Part shown: piece by piece, positions 13,170 to 28,000 of the stretch
Layout of the letters: every line of letters begins with the position of its first letter
How positions within the stretch are numbered: position 1 is the first letter of the stretch
Source: Spisula solida
Lineage: Eukaryota > Mollusca > Bivalvia > Venerida > Mactridae
Length of the DNA: 64,000 nt
Direction: 5' to 3'
Assembly: GCA_947247005.1 (NCBI GenBank)
Contig: OX365952.1
Coordinates: 49,146,722 to 49,210,721 of the forward strand
The notes under the pieces: generated by a model
Told to the model about the DNA's origin: nothing
Seen by the model: only the letters and a program-made list of their open reading frames with translations
Databases searched by the model: none
Position numbers and translations under genes: made by a program

Positions 13170-14214
13170 GTCCTATGAAATGAGCCTCTTTTAGATTGGT
13201 CGTATATGTATATTGAAAAAAGGCCTTCTAACATGACAAGTGCATTAATTCAGGCATTATTCGAGTGTAATAATTTTGGTTTTCTGCAAAATGTAGATAT
13301 TTTCTTTTGTTTCAACTAATATTTGAACAATACCAAGCTATGGCCCGGTGTGAAACGTTGTACGTGGGAGTTATATCCCGTGTCAGTATATCACCAGACT
13401 CCGTTATATTAGAATAAAGATATTATCAATGCATGAATTATTAACAACTAGAGAATAAACCAAAGACAAAGACTATTACTTGGTACACATACGTTAACTT
13501 TGTGCCTCTGTTAAACACATTTAGGATTAGTGTAATGTAATCAGCAATTTTGTGGTGTTATACATCCGAGGTGAGAATGAAAAACACCATTTATACATCA
13601 ACACCATCGATACTGAAAGTTGCTCATTAAACAGGTTCCCACTGGTGAAAAGTGTAATAGTGTATCATGCCATACATGACGCGTTAAAGTTTTATTTTGA
13701 CAGATCTAGAGCAAACTCCCTTACCACCATTGTTTAGAGTGTCTGTAGAATATACTGTTAAACCATCATTATCAGTCGCTTCTACTGATTATCTCCGTGT
13801 GTTTTTACTGACCCTAACTTATAAGCTGTGTCAGTTGATAAGCCTATATGATATATCCAACAGTTTACAGAAGTTCAGGTTTTTTGTTACATATGTCTGT
13901 TTTGTTATGAAACGAAGCTATATCAACTGTATCGTTCGTATTGTTTGGAGTTTGTAGAATATACGGGAGGTCTGTCCAATGGAAGGAATATAAAGCTTAC
14001 GTAATTATATTTCCACGCTTTCTGTATTTACTTTCTACTTTTGGCACGCTAGTTATAACCACCCCGTCTGTAATTCATATCCCAGAAATGTGTTAGTGAG
14101 GTAAACGCGAAAACATCTATTCCAAAATAAATATCGTCATTATCAGTTGTACGTTTTGGTATTGACTTATCTCATTATTTCAGAATGGATTCTTTTCCTT
14201 CTTCCGGTTGAGTA
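13170..14214. other. Unannotated AT-rich DNA
   Basis: Two overlapping reading frames at 13.55-13.96 kb show no recognisable protein. Nothing else is supported. Confidence 0.5.
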
Positions 14215-14470
14215 CAGGTCCCGATCTCCCTAAGTATGTCAAGTAGACATCTCATCTTAAATTGAGATTTTGCTCAAATCATAGTCAGAATTGCGGATAA
14301 TTTTGAAGGTCATGCACTTTGAATTTTACTCTGATAAACTAAGAATACGGTTTTCTGGCTTGTGATGCGAATTTGAGTCTAGTCTATCTTTGAAATTATC
14401 AAAAAGACACATGGCAAAATTTCAGATAAGATTTAGCTCAGATTGAGATGTTTCGAGAGATCGGGGCCAG
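14215..14470 (+). mobile_element. MITE family 2, copy 1 (256 bp)
   Basis: The left end caggtcccgatctccctaag and the right end tttcgagagatcggggccag form imperfect terminal inverted repeats of about 36 bp. The interior (taagaatacggttttctggc, aaaagacacatgg, gattgagatg) matches the element at 38.4 kb. Non-coding. Confidence 0.8.
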
Positions 14471-16483
14471 GTCTCACTCTATAGGGCACGATACAATGTT
14501 GGTTATTAACTCATTTGAGTAAGCTGATCATATGTTTGGTTCTTTTAATGAGTTCTTACAATTGATAAATGCTATATAAATATATTAACACCTCGTACAG
14601 GTGTGTTTAGACCTATACTCTAACTATATTGTCAGGGCAGAAGTTATTGGGGCCCAATATCATTAAACACTCGTAAAATTTAAATGTATATCAATAAAAA
14701 ACACGAACAAGATACAGTTCTTTCATCCGAGTGTCTATCTTATATATAATTTGTATAATAACACCAAGTTGTTTAGAAGATAGCGCAGCCTGATATTGTT
14801 ACCCACCTGGTGAAGTTAGTCCTTATCTAATCTCACCGCCTTAACTCATTTATTGCACAATTTCCGAATTGCATTGACTTGAAGAATTACGACTTAAGTT
14901 TCCGATAAGTATAAATGATTTAATATTAGTGTAAAGTTGGTCAATTTCCAACGTTGAAACATTGATTTGATAAACTGTTAATTGCTTACTGATAACCTTG
15001 CGTTGAAAGACTGGAGCACTATCGGACGGCAATCTATAGCATAATACAAAACACGGCATTCTTACTGTCATGGTAAACTCTGAACAAAGTACGAACTGAC
15101 AGACAGACAAATTATCGAAGTATAACAGAAAAGAACCGAACAGAAGAGAACATCTGTTTACTTTGTATGAACGTATAACTTTATGAATGAAGTCCGCATG
15201 TTTTCATAGAGTCCTAGTTTTGTTCAGACAAGGACAAAGTCCACTTTAGAATGGTTATTTGCTGTATAATTGTGTGTAAGTTAGGTTTGTCTTTGGATTA
15301 ATGATTCTACAGATAGAGATAGGGGAGCATCCTTTGTGTCGTATTGATGTTTAGGACTTGCCTTATAAACACGTGTATTGTAACATTTGTCAAAGTCTTT
15401 AAACAGATGGTCATTTTTAATAATAGAAGTATGTATATTTGTTCCTCGACTACGAACCATTTGTACAGATGAGCTGTCTGTTTGTTTGTGCGTGTTGACG
15501 CCGCTTTTGAACCAACTGTTTGTCATACACTGAGGGGTATTTATTTGATAGTTTCAATTCATGATAGAGTAGCATCAGCTATTCATGTATATTTGTCTCA
15601 TGTTCAAACTCATGGTGTGCAATATTTAGAACATTCTGTTCCTGCCCTTAGGGCGTTATTATATTAAATATATTTACTCAGATAGCATGTTTAACCGACA
15701 TCGTAATATTTCATCTCAATCACCTGTTCTGTAAGATTTTTTATTAAAAAAAGAAATTAAACCTGCTTTCATAGCCTCATGCTCGCGTGTGAAATATGGC
15801 AGAATACGAAAAGTCACATTTTATTAATTACTGTCATTAGAATGGGAATCTATCGCGTGTAGGCTTACACTTTACGTAGAGCACGTTCTGGGGGATGGCA
15901 ATTGAAACTTTAACTTTAGTTAATATGACTCGGTAAGATCCGGTGACAAATTAGAATAAATTGAAAAAAGAAACGATTTTGTCGGTTCGCAAAAATTGCC
16001 TTTTGATAGTAACTTATCAAATTTAGTTGAAAAATGTTTAACATATTAAATTATATAGGACAGGTGCATATCACAGACCCTAGACCGTTTTACTGCTTCG
16101 TATTCTTTTTTGTTATCAATGCGGATAATATCAGTCGATTTTTGTTGACACTGCATTCCAGGATAAAGCCAGGATGCCTGATATCTTAGTCATTAATCTT
16201 CAACTGTTTGTGTTTGGAATTTTAAAATCATAATAAATTTACTCGTATAACATATTTACCAGGAAGAAGCATAATCCAGCTCGCATTTTTATCTTATTGT
16301 TATATTCATTTAAACATTGAAATTATTGCACAGCTTAGCTAATTACGAATGTCAGGAGCATCGAGACGAGATAAGGTGTATGTACTTTAGATTGTAAAAC
16401 AAATACGAACGTTGAAGTTCAAGTGCACGAATAATGTTGCACATAACTATCCATTATCCTTGTCATTGACTTCATTATTTTAA
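14471..16483. other. Unannotated AT-rich DNA
   Basis: Short overlapping frames occur on both strands around 14.85-15.67 kb without recognisable content. No RNA gene or repeat is supported. Confidence 0.5.
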
Positions 16484-17152
16484 CATCATCGTCATTATCA
16501 TTACCAATACTATCATCGAAAACATCACAATCCGTATCAATGACATCATCGAAAGCACCACAATCCGTATTAATAATATCATCGAAAACATCACCCTCAG
16601 TATCAATAACATCATCAAAACGTCACAAAACGTCAACCTCAGTATCAATAACATCATCGAAAGCATCACCATCAGTATCAATAACATCATCAAAAACACC
16701 ACCCTCGGTATCAATAACATCATCGAAACGTCACAAAACATCACCCTCAGTATCAATAACATCATCGAAAATACCACCATCAGTATCAATAACATCATCG
16801 AAAACGTCACAATCCGTATCAATAATATCATCGAAAGCATCACCCTTAGTATCATTATCATCATCGAAAACATCACCCTCAGTATCAATAACATCATCGA
16901 AAACATCACCCTCAATATCAGTAACATCATCGAAAACATCACCCTCAATATCAGTAACATCATCGAAACACACCACCCTCAGTATCAATAACATCATCAA
17001 AAACATCGCCATCAGTATCAATAACATCATCGAAAACACCACCCTCAGTATCAATACCATCATCGAAAACATCACCATCAGTATCAATAACATTTAGCTC
17101 ATCAACATCAATAACATCACCATCATTTACAACGTCATCGATGTCATCTCCA
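16484..17152. repeat. 33-bp minisatellite, about 19 copies
   Basis: The unit 'atcaataacatcatcgaaaa' plus 'catcaccctcagt' is 33 bp, so 11 codons. This leaves long frames open on both strands (SITSSKTSPSV on +, MLLILRVMFSM-like on -). Two reading frames on opposite strands and no flanking gene structure argue for a non-coding array. Confidence 0.92.
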
Positions 17153-18805
17153 TCAAGAAATTCATGGCAATAATAACAATAAAATCAACATCTCCAGCAA
17201 CAACAACACCGTCACTTTGGCTGACGTTAAGAAATAAGTACAAATTGTTTTATAACATCCTACAGAGTGTCGTTGAGATACAAACCTTGATATAACAGAC
17301 TAATATATTTATGATAGACGAAATCAGAAGTACAATTCTCTTTATGTTGGTAAACCACAATTTTTTTTAAACGTTTGTACATATTACCTGATATCATTAA
17401 TCAGCTATCAAATACAGTAAACTCTGCACAATCATCATATCCGTTTTACTAATGGCGTTTATAATTCGTTTCACCATTTAACTAACAATGATAAAAGGCT
17501 TCTACTAACAGTTGCATATTTTTATATAAATCTTAATTGATCATTTACCCAAATATCTTATATGTAATACACTATATCGAAACACATTATTACATCTAGC
17601 ATTTTTTGAAATTCATCTTCATATAAAATACATTTCATCATTTGTCGAATCAGGAATTACGCGCTTCAGTGGATATAAATTTATGTCTTATTTTGATGCT
17701 TAAGTAACTTCTACACCTTGTTGTGAAACGAAGTCATAAAGATATGATAGCTACCCAAAATGACTCTAATGAGTTTCCTGAAACCTTACGGTATCACCCT
17801 ATTTCATCTCTTCAAAGATATACCATTAAACATTACAGATAAACAGTATTTTTCAAATTTATGTTGGCAAATTAATTTCAGGTCTTCTCTCCTATTCAAT
17901 TAAACATGATTCAATAAACCACGGGAAGCTAATAAAAACGTAATCACATGAACGGGAGAAAGATGTTTCAACAATTCACATATAGCTGAAAAAGACACAA
18001 GGATGTCTAGTCCCCAATGAACAATCCTGTAAAGATGAGTGTAAAGATTACATAAATGGCTACGTTCATATTGTATAACATTTACATCTTTATCGTCAGT
18101 TTTTGGTACTGGTAATTAAACAAACTGTTTTGACGAATTTCATATTTGATTTACATATCGTCATTTTGTGTCTAACATTGCCGTGAAATACGGATAAGCT
18201 GTGAACACGATGCACGTGTCGATATAATAAAAAAAATTATATATATATATACTCGTATATTAGGACACCTGTAGTATTCAAAGAGAATATTACAGAATAA
18301 GATCAACTAAAGCGAAATATCATCTACTCGTAATACGGGGATGCATTTCTGTTGGTCAAACTAAGGAGATCATGGCGCCCGGCTATATTCCTGCAACAAC
18401 TTAGTTAGAATCACTGTGGTATAGTCATGGCTAAATTTCCTTGCTACTTGGGCGGCAAAAACACATCAGTGCTCGCTGATTCAAAGTCAAGGATTTAGAC
18501 TTCTTGTTTTTATTTTTGAAAATGGTTCAAATTTGTGTTCATTACGTAATCAATATTATTTGAGTGTACTAGATTAAGCAAATATGTTGTGTGGCCGAAA
18601 TGACCCGACGGTCGACCTGACACGAAACCACTCAAATCTCAATTTCTGTAGCCACACTTGATGTTCATTCCTTGTTCATAGTGAGCTAGCAGTTTGTTAG
18701 AAAGCAAATAACTACTGGTATTTGTGAAAATAGTTCCCCTGTATAGTAACATGTACGAATTTGTTTTAGCGAATTTTAAAATTATTTTCTTTCTTGTATT
18801 TCCAG
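17153..18805. other. Upstream flank or 5' intron of the FGF gene
   Basis: AT-rich DNA ending in the pyrimidine tract and cag of the exon A acceptor, so its right end is intronic. No signal-peptide exon with a phase-0 GT donor could be placed in it. A short AT microsatellite lies at 18234-18252. Confidence 0.6.
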
Positions 18806-19010
18806 GTGAATGGTGCTAGTCTTCGTAATTCTTTACATCAACTGAACTGGGCAAACCTATTTAATAATTCAGTAGCAAGTGACCCAGTTGGATCTACACA
18901 AGTTCGAAAACATTTGTTGTTGAACCATTGTAGCGAGTACGTACAGGTCAAAGATCTCCGTCGGCAAGGTGTGGATGCCAGAGGAAAACATACTTCAACA
19001 ATGCGTTTCA
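18806..19010 (+). CDS. fgf: FGF exon A (N-terminal part of mature protein)
   Basis: This 205-bp exon is preceded by a pyrimidine-rich tract ending in tttccag and followed by gtaagt at 19011. It begins in phase 0 with VNGASLRNSLHQL and ends after MRF plus the first base of a serine codon. It encodes about 68 residues: a variable N-terminal segment with a possible N-glycosylation site (NNS), then KHLLLNHCSEYVQVKDLRRQ, which aligns with the first core strand of FGF8/17/18 proteins. In vertebrate FGF8 the exon after the signal-peptide exon begins at a comparable position (known of the family), so an upstream signal-peptide exon is expected. The only Met codon lies near the exon end, so translation cannot start here. 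The reading frame runs on into the intron to a stop at about 19045 if unspliced. Confidence 0.85.
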
Positions 19011-22000
19011 GTAAGTACGATTGTTTTGCATATTGTTTAAGTTAACCTGGGCCATACCTGGATCGCTGATCGTCAAGCAAGGACCAGTACCATCTTTTGA
19101 CAACGTTGAAATGCCTTTGTCTGGGATCGAACCCGGACGACGTCTCACGCTGGAAGCGGACGCTAAATGCAACTTAGTCTAGGCAACAACCCAGGTGTGC
19201 GATGATTTTTTAATGTTCATGATTTTGAGGGACATATTTCAATATGTTTTTAGGGAGGGACACGTTATACACGGACACCGCCTAACAGGAACTTTCATTG
19301 CTGCTAATAGCTAGCTCTTATTGAAGAAGGTTTATGACAAGTTTCAGGCATTTCCGGCGTTTTCCAACTGTACACACAACCCCACTCATAATAATCATAA
19401 TAATAACGCCTTTATTTAAGAGGCAACACAGTAAGACAAGCTCAGTCTTCCGCGTGAGGGTCTATTCATTACGTAATGATGTCAAGTGTATATCGTACAT
19501 ATATACTATAACATTATTGTCCTAGGTTCAATGTGAAATAAAACAATGTCATTGTGATAGTTGCCATTGATTTCAAGTGTAAGTATAGTGCATGGGGATA
19601 TTTGTTACCATTGCAAGCATTTCAAAAATCCGTTGAAACCATACAACCTATGCAGTATGTCGTTAGGGACAAACATGAATTAAAATGTATATCTCTTGAT
19701 GTCATCTGCAAGTAGATCTCCTGTCAAGAGAAGCGCACACGACCATAGCTTAGTGTCAATGGTCATAAAGTACCCGGTGGGTTATCATATACTGTACTGA
19801 ATAGAGATATAAAATTTGTGCACGAGTGCCAGACTCTTGTGGTGCTTGGAATGTCCACATATGTTCTCCTTTCTACTTAGACTTCTTGTTCGATAAGGAC
19901 ATGTTGACATACACGAGTGTTTAGTGGTAATACGCTAGGTGGCGCTTTGCCTTTCTCTGTAAAGCGCCACCATGTGGTTTAATAATTCGCGGTAATTCTC
20001 CGTTTAAAAGTCTTAGTATTAGTTGAAGTGTCTTAAATTATACGATGCAGGCATTTCTTTGTCATCAAACAGCTTAACCGTCTATATTTAGGCGGCTTCC
20101 ACACGTGCTTATTGAAAAGAAGAAAATCAGTATGACCCGTTTGCCTATAATTGCCAATTTAACTGAACTATAATTAACTTGACTGATTTAAAATGGACAG
20201 CTGTAATTTTGATACTGTCCGAAAGTGGCTCAAATCAAACACAACGCCACTTAAACATGCGAACATCTTTTAAAATGATCTTAAAATGAAGTGTTGTCTT
20301 TTCTGTTTGTCTAGCTTTAACGAAGCTATTCACCGCCTCTCGTCACATGCAAACTTGATCCTACCGTATGTTAACAAAAATACACCATGTGCATAATAGC
20401 CATGTCTCCAATTTTTATTGTACTTAATCTCAAAGCAGACCAATTGAAAATATTTAAATACAAAATAAAGCTTGTCTTTCCCATGTTTTAATGTCCGATA
20501 TGAGATTTTTATCTTATTTAACTGACTTTAAAAAGTTTACTTTACGATTACTTTGCTGACCATTATCAAGGGGTGAGAAAAGCAAATATAGTAAAACTTT
20601 GAACGTGGCTAGTTGTAACCCGAGCCCACGTTTTCTTACTGATCTTAATTATAAAGAACACCTCGGAGCTGAGTTAATCAATTATTGACTATCTCTACAA
20701 CAATATCAAGATCAAACAAGATTACCGCCTTTAAAGTTCAAGCTTCTTTCTTTCTCTTGTAGGGTTCCATTTCAGTCAGTAAAATAATCATCGAACAATT
20801 CCTCTTATATCTCTAACGCTCACGTTCTGCAATCACCACAATAAATATTTAATTGAGTCAAAGTCGGGATTGTGATATTTTTATACGGGGTCAATCAATC
20901 GGTGATAAGTGAAAGAATGAGTAGTTAAGGTTTTTATAAGCAGATTAGATCAAGTTAGGCGAGTATTGATCCAGGCTGGTTGTACTAGGATAGGTAAGGT
21001 TATTTGAAACTATTTCTTATACACAGATTTCTTCGCTCTTGTAAAACACTCGCATCGCACAAATAACGAAGCTTCGTAAGAGATTTGCTCCACACCTCAC
21101 CAGGGACGTAGTATATTTCAGTTGATGGATTCCTGTCCCGTTTACGGAAGAAGAAGAAGAAATTTGAACAAACCATTTATATAGTACAACGTTTCGTACT
21201 CGATGTCTTTCGCCCTTACATATGGATATATTGCCTGCCGTTATATAATACCATCTAACTGTTTATATTTTTTAAAAGAGCAAGTGAAATAAATCATTCC
21301 AACCCGAATCCAGAAACAACGTTGAAAAATTCCTTGCAACTTTTATTTTAAGAAGTCAAATAATACATTTATAGTCGTCTTTGAAAAACAAAACAAACTA
21401 GTGTGTGGGTGGACTAGTTTTCACGATCTGCGAACAACGTGAATATCATTACACGATTCTCGGCACTACATCAAACTATCAATTAAAAAGATAAGATGTA
21501 ATTGACATTCATTAGCAAATGTCAACCTCGCTGAAAGTTTTTATTCCAATAAAAACTGGTCGAATCAGGAACTCAAATAGAGCATCTAGTTTTAGAATGG
21601 GAACCAATTAACCTAAAAGCTCTTGTTGAATTAGGTTTCACCAATACGTCGTCGCTAATAGCTACCTGGTGCCGTATTTCTTCTTCAATCTGTGTTGTTT
21701 GTTCGATCACATTCTAGCAATACCGGCATGTCGGTGGCCGGGTAAATTATTCACAAATTTATGCAAAACATGCAAGAATTTACACATAAATAAATAGTTT
21801 TTCTTCAGTATCTAACAAAAGAGTCTATAATGCATGAATGGCAGTTTAGATAAAAATCAGCAAGGATTGTGATATGAAAGGCAGGCTTGCCTCCTACTAT
21901 TTATTTGCCTTCCAGTATTTACATTATGCAGTTTATGTAATCACTGATTTCAAGACATAAATTGCAAAGTAAATATGATAAATGGCTATGTTATAAGTCT

Positions 22001-25000
22001 GAGTTGTATTTGCAAATATTGTTCAGCAATCCAGCTGGACATTAACCGGATGACAGTCCTGACAAAACACTAGGTCGTGGGTCAGCTCATTATATAGAAT
22101 AAATATTATTGCCAATGAGCATATAGTACATACAATATACAAACATTTACATAACAATGTTTTCCTAAATAAATTATTGTATACCACACTGTGTTTCATT
22201 CATAATTATATAATATAATTAAGACACTCATTGATGTAAATTTCTAAGTGCGCCTTTTATAAACTAAACTATCAGTGCTGATATTGCTGGAAGAACAGTG
22301 TTTGGTTAATTGTCACACAGATTGACAATTACCAGCCACAGAGTTAATGTTTTTGTACAGTGATACTTGGTTTTATTACTTTTCCGCGTACCGCTTGCCG
22401 AGGAGTAGATTGGTTATGCAATGAACCCTTGGTATCGATAGGCTATTTCTGATAACTGGTTAGGGTTAGGGTTAGGATGAACTATTGCAATGCGACAAAA
22501 ACAGATGTTATCCGCATATGACCACTGTTTGCTATTTATAGAATCGAAAAGCTTTCAAAACTGGATAATAAAACAACGTTTTAGCAAACCTTGTAAAAAA
22601 GACCATTTAAACAGATGGGGGAGAGCAATGTGATAACATTACATTGTCTTAATCAACCATCGATTGATCTAATGCGACACCATCATATAGATGTGGTTGT
22701 TTAATCTACTTATGTCGAACTGTGGAATAGCCTTGTATTACGAAATGTGAATGCTGAATTCGGGTATGTCACGTGTTTGCCACAATGTATATGTCACGTA
22801 TTTGCCACAATGTATGTTACGCTTACAAAAGTCAGGAGTTTTCAAAAACACGAAACTAAATGGTCCCCCAAGTCGAGTGAAGTGTTTAGATATATCTGTT
22901 TGGTATGTATATTTCTGATTGTTTCTCATTATTTGTATTGTTTTCAGGTACAGTGATATTTAAGCCCAGACCACGTGGTACAATAGTGATGCAGGGTGAA
23001 GACTCACATTATTATATCTGCATTAGTCGATCTGGGAGGCCAAGAACGAGCGTAAGTTAGATTGATGTATATATATCTGTATGGTTAACATGAACGTGGG
23101 CGCCAACCCACGCACTGGCATGTATGTCCACGTGTTCGTACGTATGTGTGTCAAATACATACGTATTAGATAAGCTTTATCCATTGTTTGTTTACGAATA
23201 ATTGTGCACTTTCGCTTTCACATTTGGTTTTGGAGAGGGTACTTCAATATGAAACAAGTGATGTTTATTGACAAGATATATTTCACCCAGTTAACAGATA
23301 TCACCATAGACTGTAGCACACCACCATAATCAGAGTTGCCTGGTCGCATTGGGTTGGGTGTTACCACACAAGTAAGGAATAAAGTGGGACATTATGGTTG
23401 ACTTTTGTTACTTGTGTTGTCTGTTTTCTCACAGCGTACTGAAACAATGTATACATATTTGTCAGAGTAACACGAGACATCAGAAGTACGAGAGCGACCT
23501 ATTATGATAACATTTATTGTATACTGACCTAATAATGACAATAGTGAACCTGATTTCCAGTGAACATTCCATTCCTTAGTTAAGCTAAGTGAATGTTGCT
23601 AAACAAGAACACGTGTGTAGAGTTACAATACCTAAGATATGCCACTCCAATTACAACTAACACATGCGATACTGTGTATGTTAATGAACTTATTAGATGA
23701 AACGTTACAAAATCAGGAAGATTTTGGTACAAGCAAGGTATTGCGTACTTGTACTAGTATATGATAATACCTCTTAGAACTCGGTCACATGTTGTCCTTA
23801 TCTATTGCCCATATATGGCAATAACCGTCCTGTTATATATACCATAACATTAAACATTGTGATAGGTCAGTAACACTGTTATATGTGCACCGTTTGTTCA
23901 AGGTTACAGTTAACATCGACAATACGAACACTTGTTGAACGCTTGTAAACGTTTCTTCATATCGAAACGTTAAATAAAGATCCAAACGGTTGAAAAATAA
24001 ACTTGAAGTCAGAAATCGTATTCATTGAAGTTATATATTTGAGATGGTCTCTTTATTGGGGTGTTAAAGTCAGTTTTTACTGTATTGAGAATACAAGCAA
24101 CACTTTGGGATAACGTTAACATCGTTATGTACTTATCAAATTGAGGCTGTCAAATTATTAAGAATACGCTGAGCTCGTTTCGTCACTTTTTTAAAATATC
24201 TATAACAATTTATTAATTATATTATAATTATAACTAACACTTACATTCTAGAAGGCACACAACACTCAATCAAGCATTAAAATAGTAATTATTACGATAT
24301 TTATCAATGACTGCAGAAAACAACACCATCTGTTGTAGACGGTTATACTCACTGCCCTACTTGATCATTCATTTTATAGTCTACGCTCGTATAACATATC
24401 ATGATTGATTCATCGAAAAATGAAAATAATCGCATTTTTTACAGGTCATGCTCTGCTGTTCCTTGTTTAATTCCCGCATAACAAGACAGCGGTGTCGTTA
24501 TATACACCACACGTTCATTGGTCGTGTGATATTTGTGTCAAATATGGTGTAAAACAACCAATTTTAAGTGTAATAATGCTGTACTGAGTGTTATTATTGA
24601 TATGCTCAAAAACAATAATAAACTAGTCCCGACCCATCTAGATTAGATTGTCCAAATCATTTTGATCGTCAGATCCTTATGGTCAGATCAATAATGTCTC
24701 AAAATGCTCAACATGGTGGTTGATACTATCTGACCCGGCTGCCATCACGGGGCTCAGGGGCAGCTGACAAAATAATACCATTTTGTATTCGATTGTTCGA
24801 ATATCGTACAATCTCGTATGTCAAATGCCATGCCAACTTCACGCAGCTTCATTGGTTTTGTTACTTTTGTCTGGATTTATAAACAAGACAAGATTAAAGT
24901 TGTTATTGATCACGTGATGGTTTTATGTATCATATAATTATATACACACACTGTCATAAATCATGAACATGTGATCAAAGACTGGTTATCTAATCAGTAT

Positions 25001-28000
25001 AAATATAATGTATAATTTACAATCATGTAGGAGAGACTAATGGCTCCGATCATATTCTGTTGTAACATACTGAGGCCGAGTATTAAATTGACATGTTTCT
25101 ATGCCCTCCGTAACTCTATGGTTAGCGCGCTAGCCGTCTAATCTGGCCACCTACGGTTGGAGACACTCATATGCCTACCATAGTTCAGCAGAAAGCTGAC
25201 TGGCTAATAAAGGCTATGCTCGGCATTTGTGTGCTGGCATGTGTGGCTCATACCACGATTCTCTTACAATTATGTTCATTTCGTAAATCGGCAAGTGTTC
25301 GTAGACGCATGTTTACGTCAACTTGCCGCTTTATGCAGACATTAGACTGAAACTGAACAACAAAACGACACACTCCAAATAACGGCGCATTCCCTTAAAC
25401 GACACAATTGAAATAACCACGCATACAGTGTTATAAAACGTTCGATATAACGACATACTCGAAATAACGACAAAAACACCAAGAAACAACTGTTATCATT
25501 TTTATAATAAGAGAGCACTACACAAAAACATGTGTAATCATCTACATACATTTAAACAATGCTAACATGCCGACAAGGTTGAAATAAGACGTTATTGTGA
25601 CATTTAAGTGATACCACTTCGTAATATTTTGCGTGAATTATTCATTTTGTGCTGATGTACCGGTATTTTATGAGTTACGTTTTCTAAGAAGACCACGATT
25701 CGTGAACTCAAGACTGACGTTTATTTTAGATTGTTGACAAATCCTCAAAGTTGTGTATTTACATCTAGTATGTCCTTAGTTAGAACATCAACTTCACTTT
25801 TTGTTTGATCATATTTTATTGACCGGGTTAATTTGTAAACATAAGACAAAACTAGGTCGTCTTTTTATGCGAGGTTATACATGAAATAATGACTTCAATT
25901 CGAACCGGTGTGAACTGTCAGAAATTTGCATAAAATGATATCTGAAATTTAGGTCAGAATTTGTAAATTAGAGTTTGTAAAATTAGGCATTGTATTGTCT
26001 AATTGTGACATCATTATAATTATGTTTCGCACTTGTCGACCTTCTGAGCCTTCACCCAGCAGGTCAGGGTGCAATACTCGAGATGGGCTGATTATGGTCT
26101 CCCACTAAATTGGATGCGGTCATGTCGATTTTCTGTACTTATGGAGAAGTTGCTGAACCCTTGTGGAAGGGTAAGTAAGTACTGGTTAGTTTAAAATCCA
26201 GGAAAACTGGTTACGTGAATCGGCCGTCGTATATAACTGAAAACTTGTTGAGAACGGTGTTAAACCCGAGAAAACAAACAAGCTAAAACACACTGCACTC
26301 CTTGATGGCCATTTTATTGTCTGTTGAAAGATGCACAAAGTTGTTAAAGCATGGGCGTTCCGTTTTCATAACAGCTACCATAAATTTTCTTTATATTATA
26401 TCGCTATCTGATAAATTCTAAGTCTACGTCGAACTCAATCCCTTCTCGTTATAATCAACACAATTTATAACAAGAAAGTTGTCGATGAAATGAGCTAGAA
26501 TTGAATCGAGTGTAACATGAATTATAACTGTACTAGACGCGAACGTCAAATTAAATATAATTGCGAATCGTATGTTTTCTTGTATACTGATCAAAATTGG
26601 TCAACTATTCATATGTCACAATAAATCAATGTGTTTATTTAATAAGCGTTTATAGTTTGACTTATTTCTACTTTTACTTCATTTGATCTACAACTGCCCG
26701 GGATGTTTACGACCGTTTTATTTGTTACTTTGCAATCAATTAAATGCTGGCCCCACTTTTTAGATTAACTTTTTGGACGGAAATCATGATAGGAAAAAAC
26801 AAGATCTATACTGATTTGTTCACTATGTTAATCAATGTACTTGTACGCGCGGATATTTACGACACTTTGATTACAAACAAACGTTCCACATTATTTGTAG
26901 TATCAAAAATACCTTATTCTGTTTCAACTCAGCAGTTTCAGCTTTGTTCCAACTTTTCTACACGCACAAATAACTAAATCTATTAAACTAAGCTGCGATT
27001 TTTGCAGCGACTTAGGAGCTTTATAATCATTGGACATGTTTCAGTGTAGTGTTATAAATACGTTCCGTTGGGTTTTTTACTTTTTACACAATGCGAATTT
27101 TTCGTATATCACGTTTTGGCAAACTTTTAGTTTTTGAAAGTTCAATATTTCATTTCAAGCACGTAGAGTCTAGAGAATGGTGTAGAAACTACAGCAATAT
27201 ATGCATTCATTGTACCGAATGTGTTTTAGTGATTATATATTAAATACCAGTCAATGAAATATAAATAAATAAACCCTAGTCCTACTCACTTTTAACCTAT
27301 TCTTATTTGTGTCAATTTGAATGCATGCTGCATAAATCATCATCAATCCTTAACATCAAAACTAAAACTTGTAATTAGTTAAATTTTCTGTTTTAATTCT
27401 TTCACAACGTTCCTTAAATCATTTTTAATGTGTGAAGTATGTTAAACATTTAATGTTTCATGCATAATGTGCCTTTATCTGCATAACTAGATATTTGACT
27501 ACCAACAACAGTATGCATGTAGTATACATCACAGGCTAAGAATAAGAAGGTCGTAACTACTTACGACCTTATAAGACTCATGCATATTTGAAATCTGCAT
27601 CTGAAGGCACTTCTTATGAGCCTATTGTCATAAAAATCGGAAGTGGTCATCTTGACCAAACTGAAGTTTAAAAAGCTTGTTTTTCCATAAGCAAAGAAGT
27701 TTTCAGACAGTATTTTCCATTTCTCAAAATGTTGATTTTGTACTTACGGCTTTCTATTTCTAAGCCAGCGACATGTCTGTTTAGTTATACACCGTTTACT
27801 CTCGTAAGGGGACATGTATCAGCATACATCACAGTTGTACCCTAGAGAGTTCATGCTCGTCCTAATTACTGATTTAATTAGTAGGATTGTCGTTGTCCAA
27901 GGGGAGTTACTCATATAAACCAGACGGCGGTGAATTGAAATCAATGTGTACCAGTTCACTGTCTGGATTCAACTTTCACTTACTGAATAATTGAACATAT

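Larger units (their letters stand above)
19011..22947 (+). other. FGF intron 1 (phase 1)
   Basis: A 3,937-bp intron starts gtaagt and ends in a T-rich tract plus ttttcag. It splits an AGT serine codon as A|GT. It holds a minus-strand SINE near its 5' end, a palindrome of two CTCF-like motifs around 19.95 kb and a (TTAGGG)3 tract at 22.46 kb. I see no other coding sequence; small reading frames at 19.3 and 22.7 kb have no recognisable content. Confidence 0.85.

Noticed and set aside
16475..17097. Low-complexity Ser/Thr/Lys-rich protein of 185 residues
   Set aside because: It is a 33-bp tandem repeat with the opposite strand also open, and no initiating context or flanking exons.
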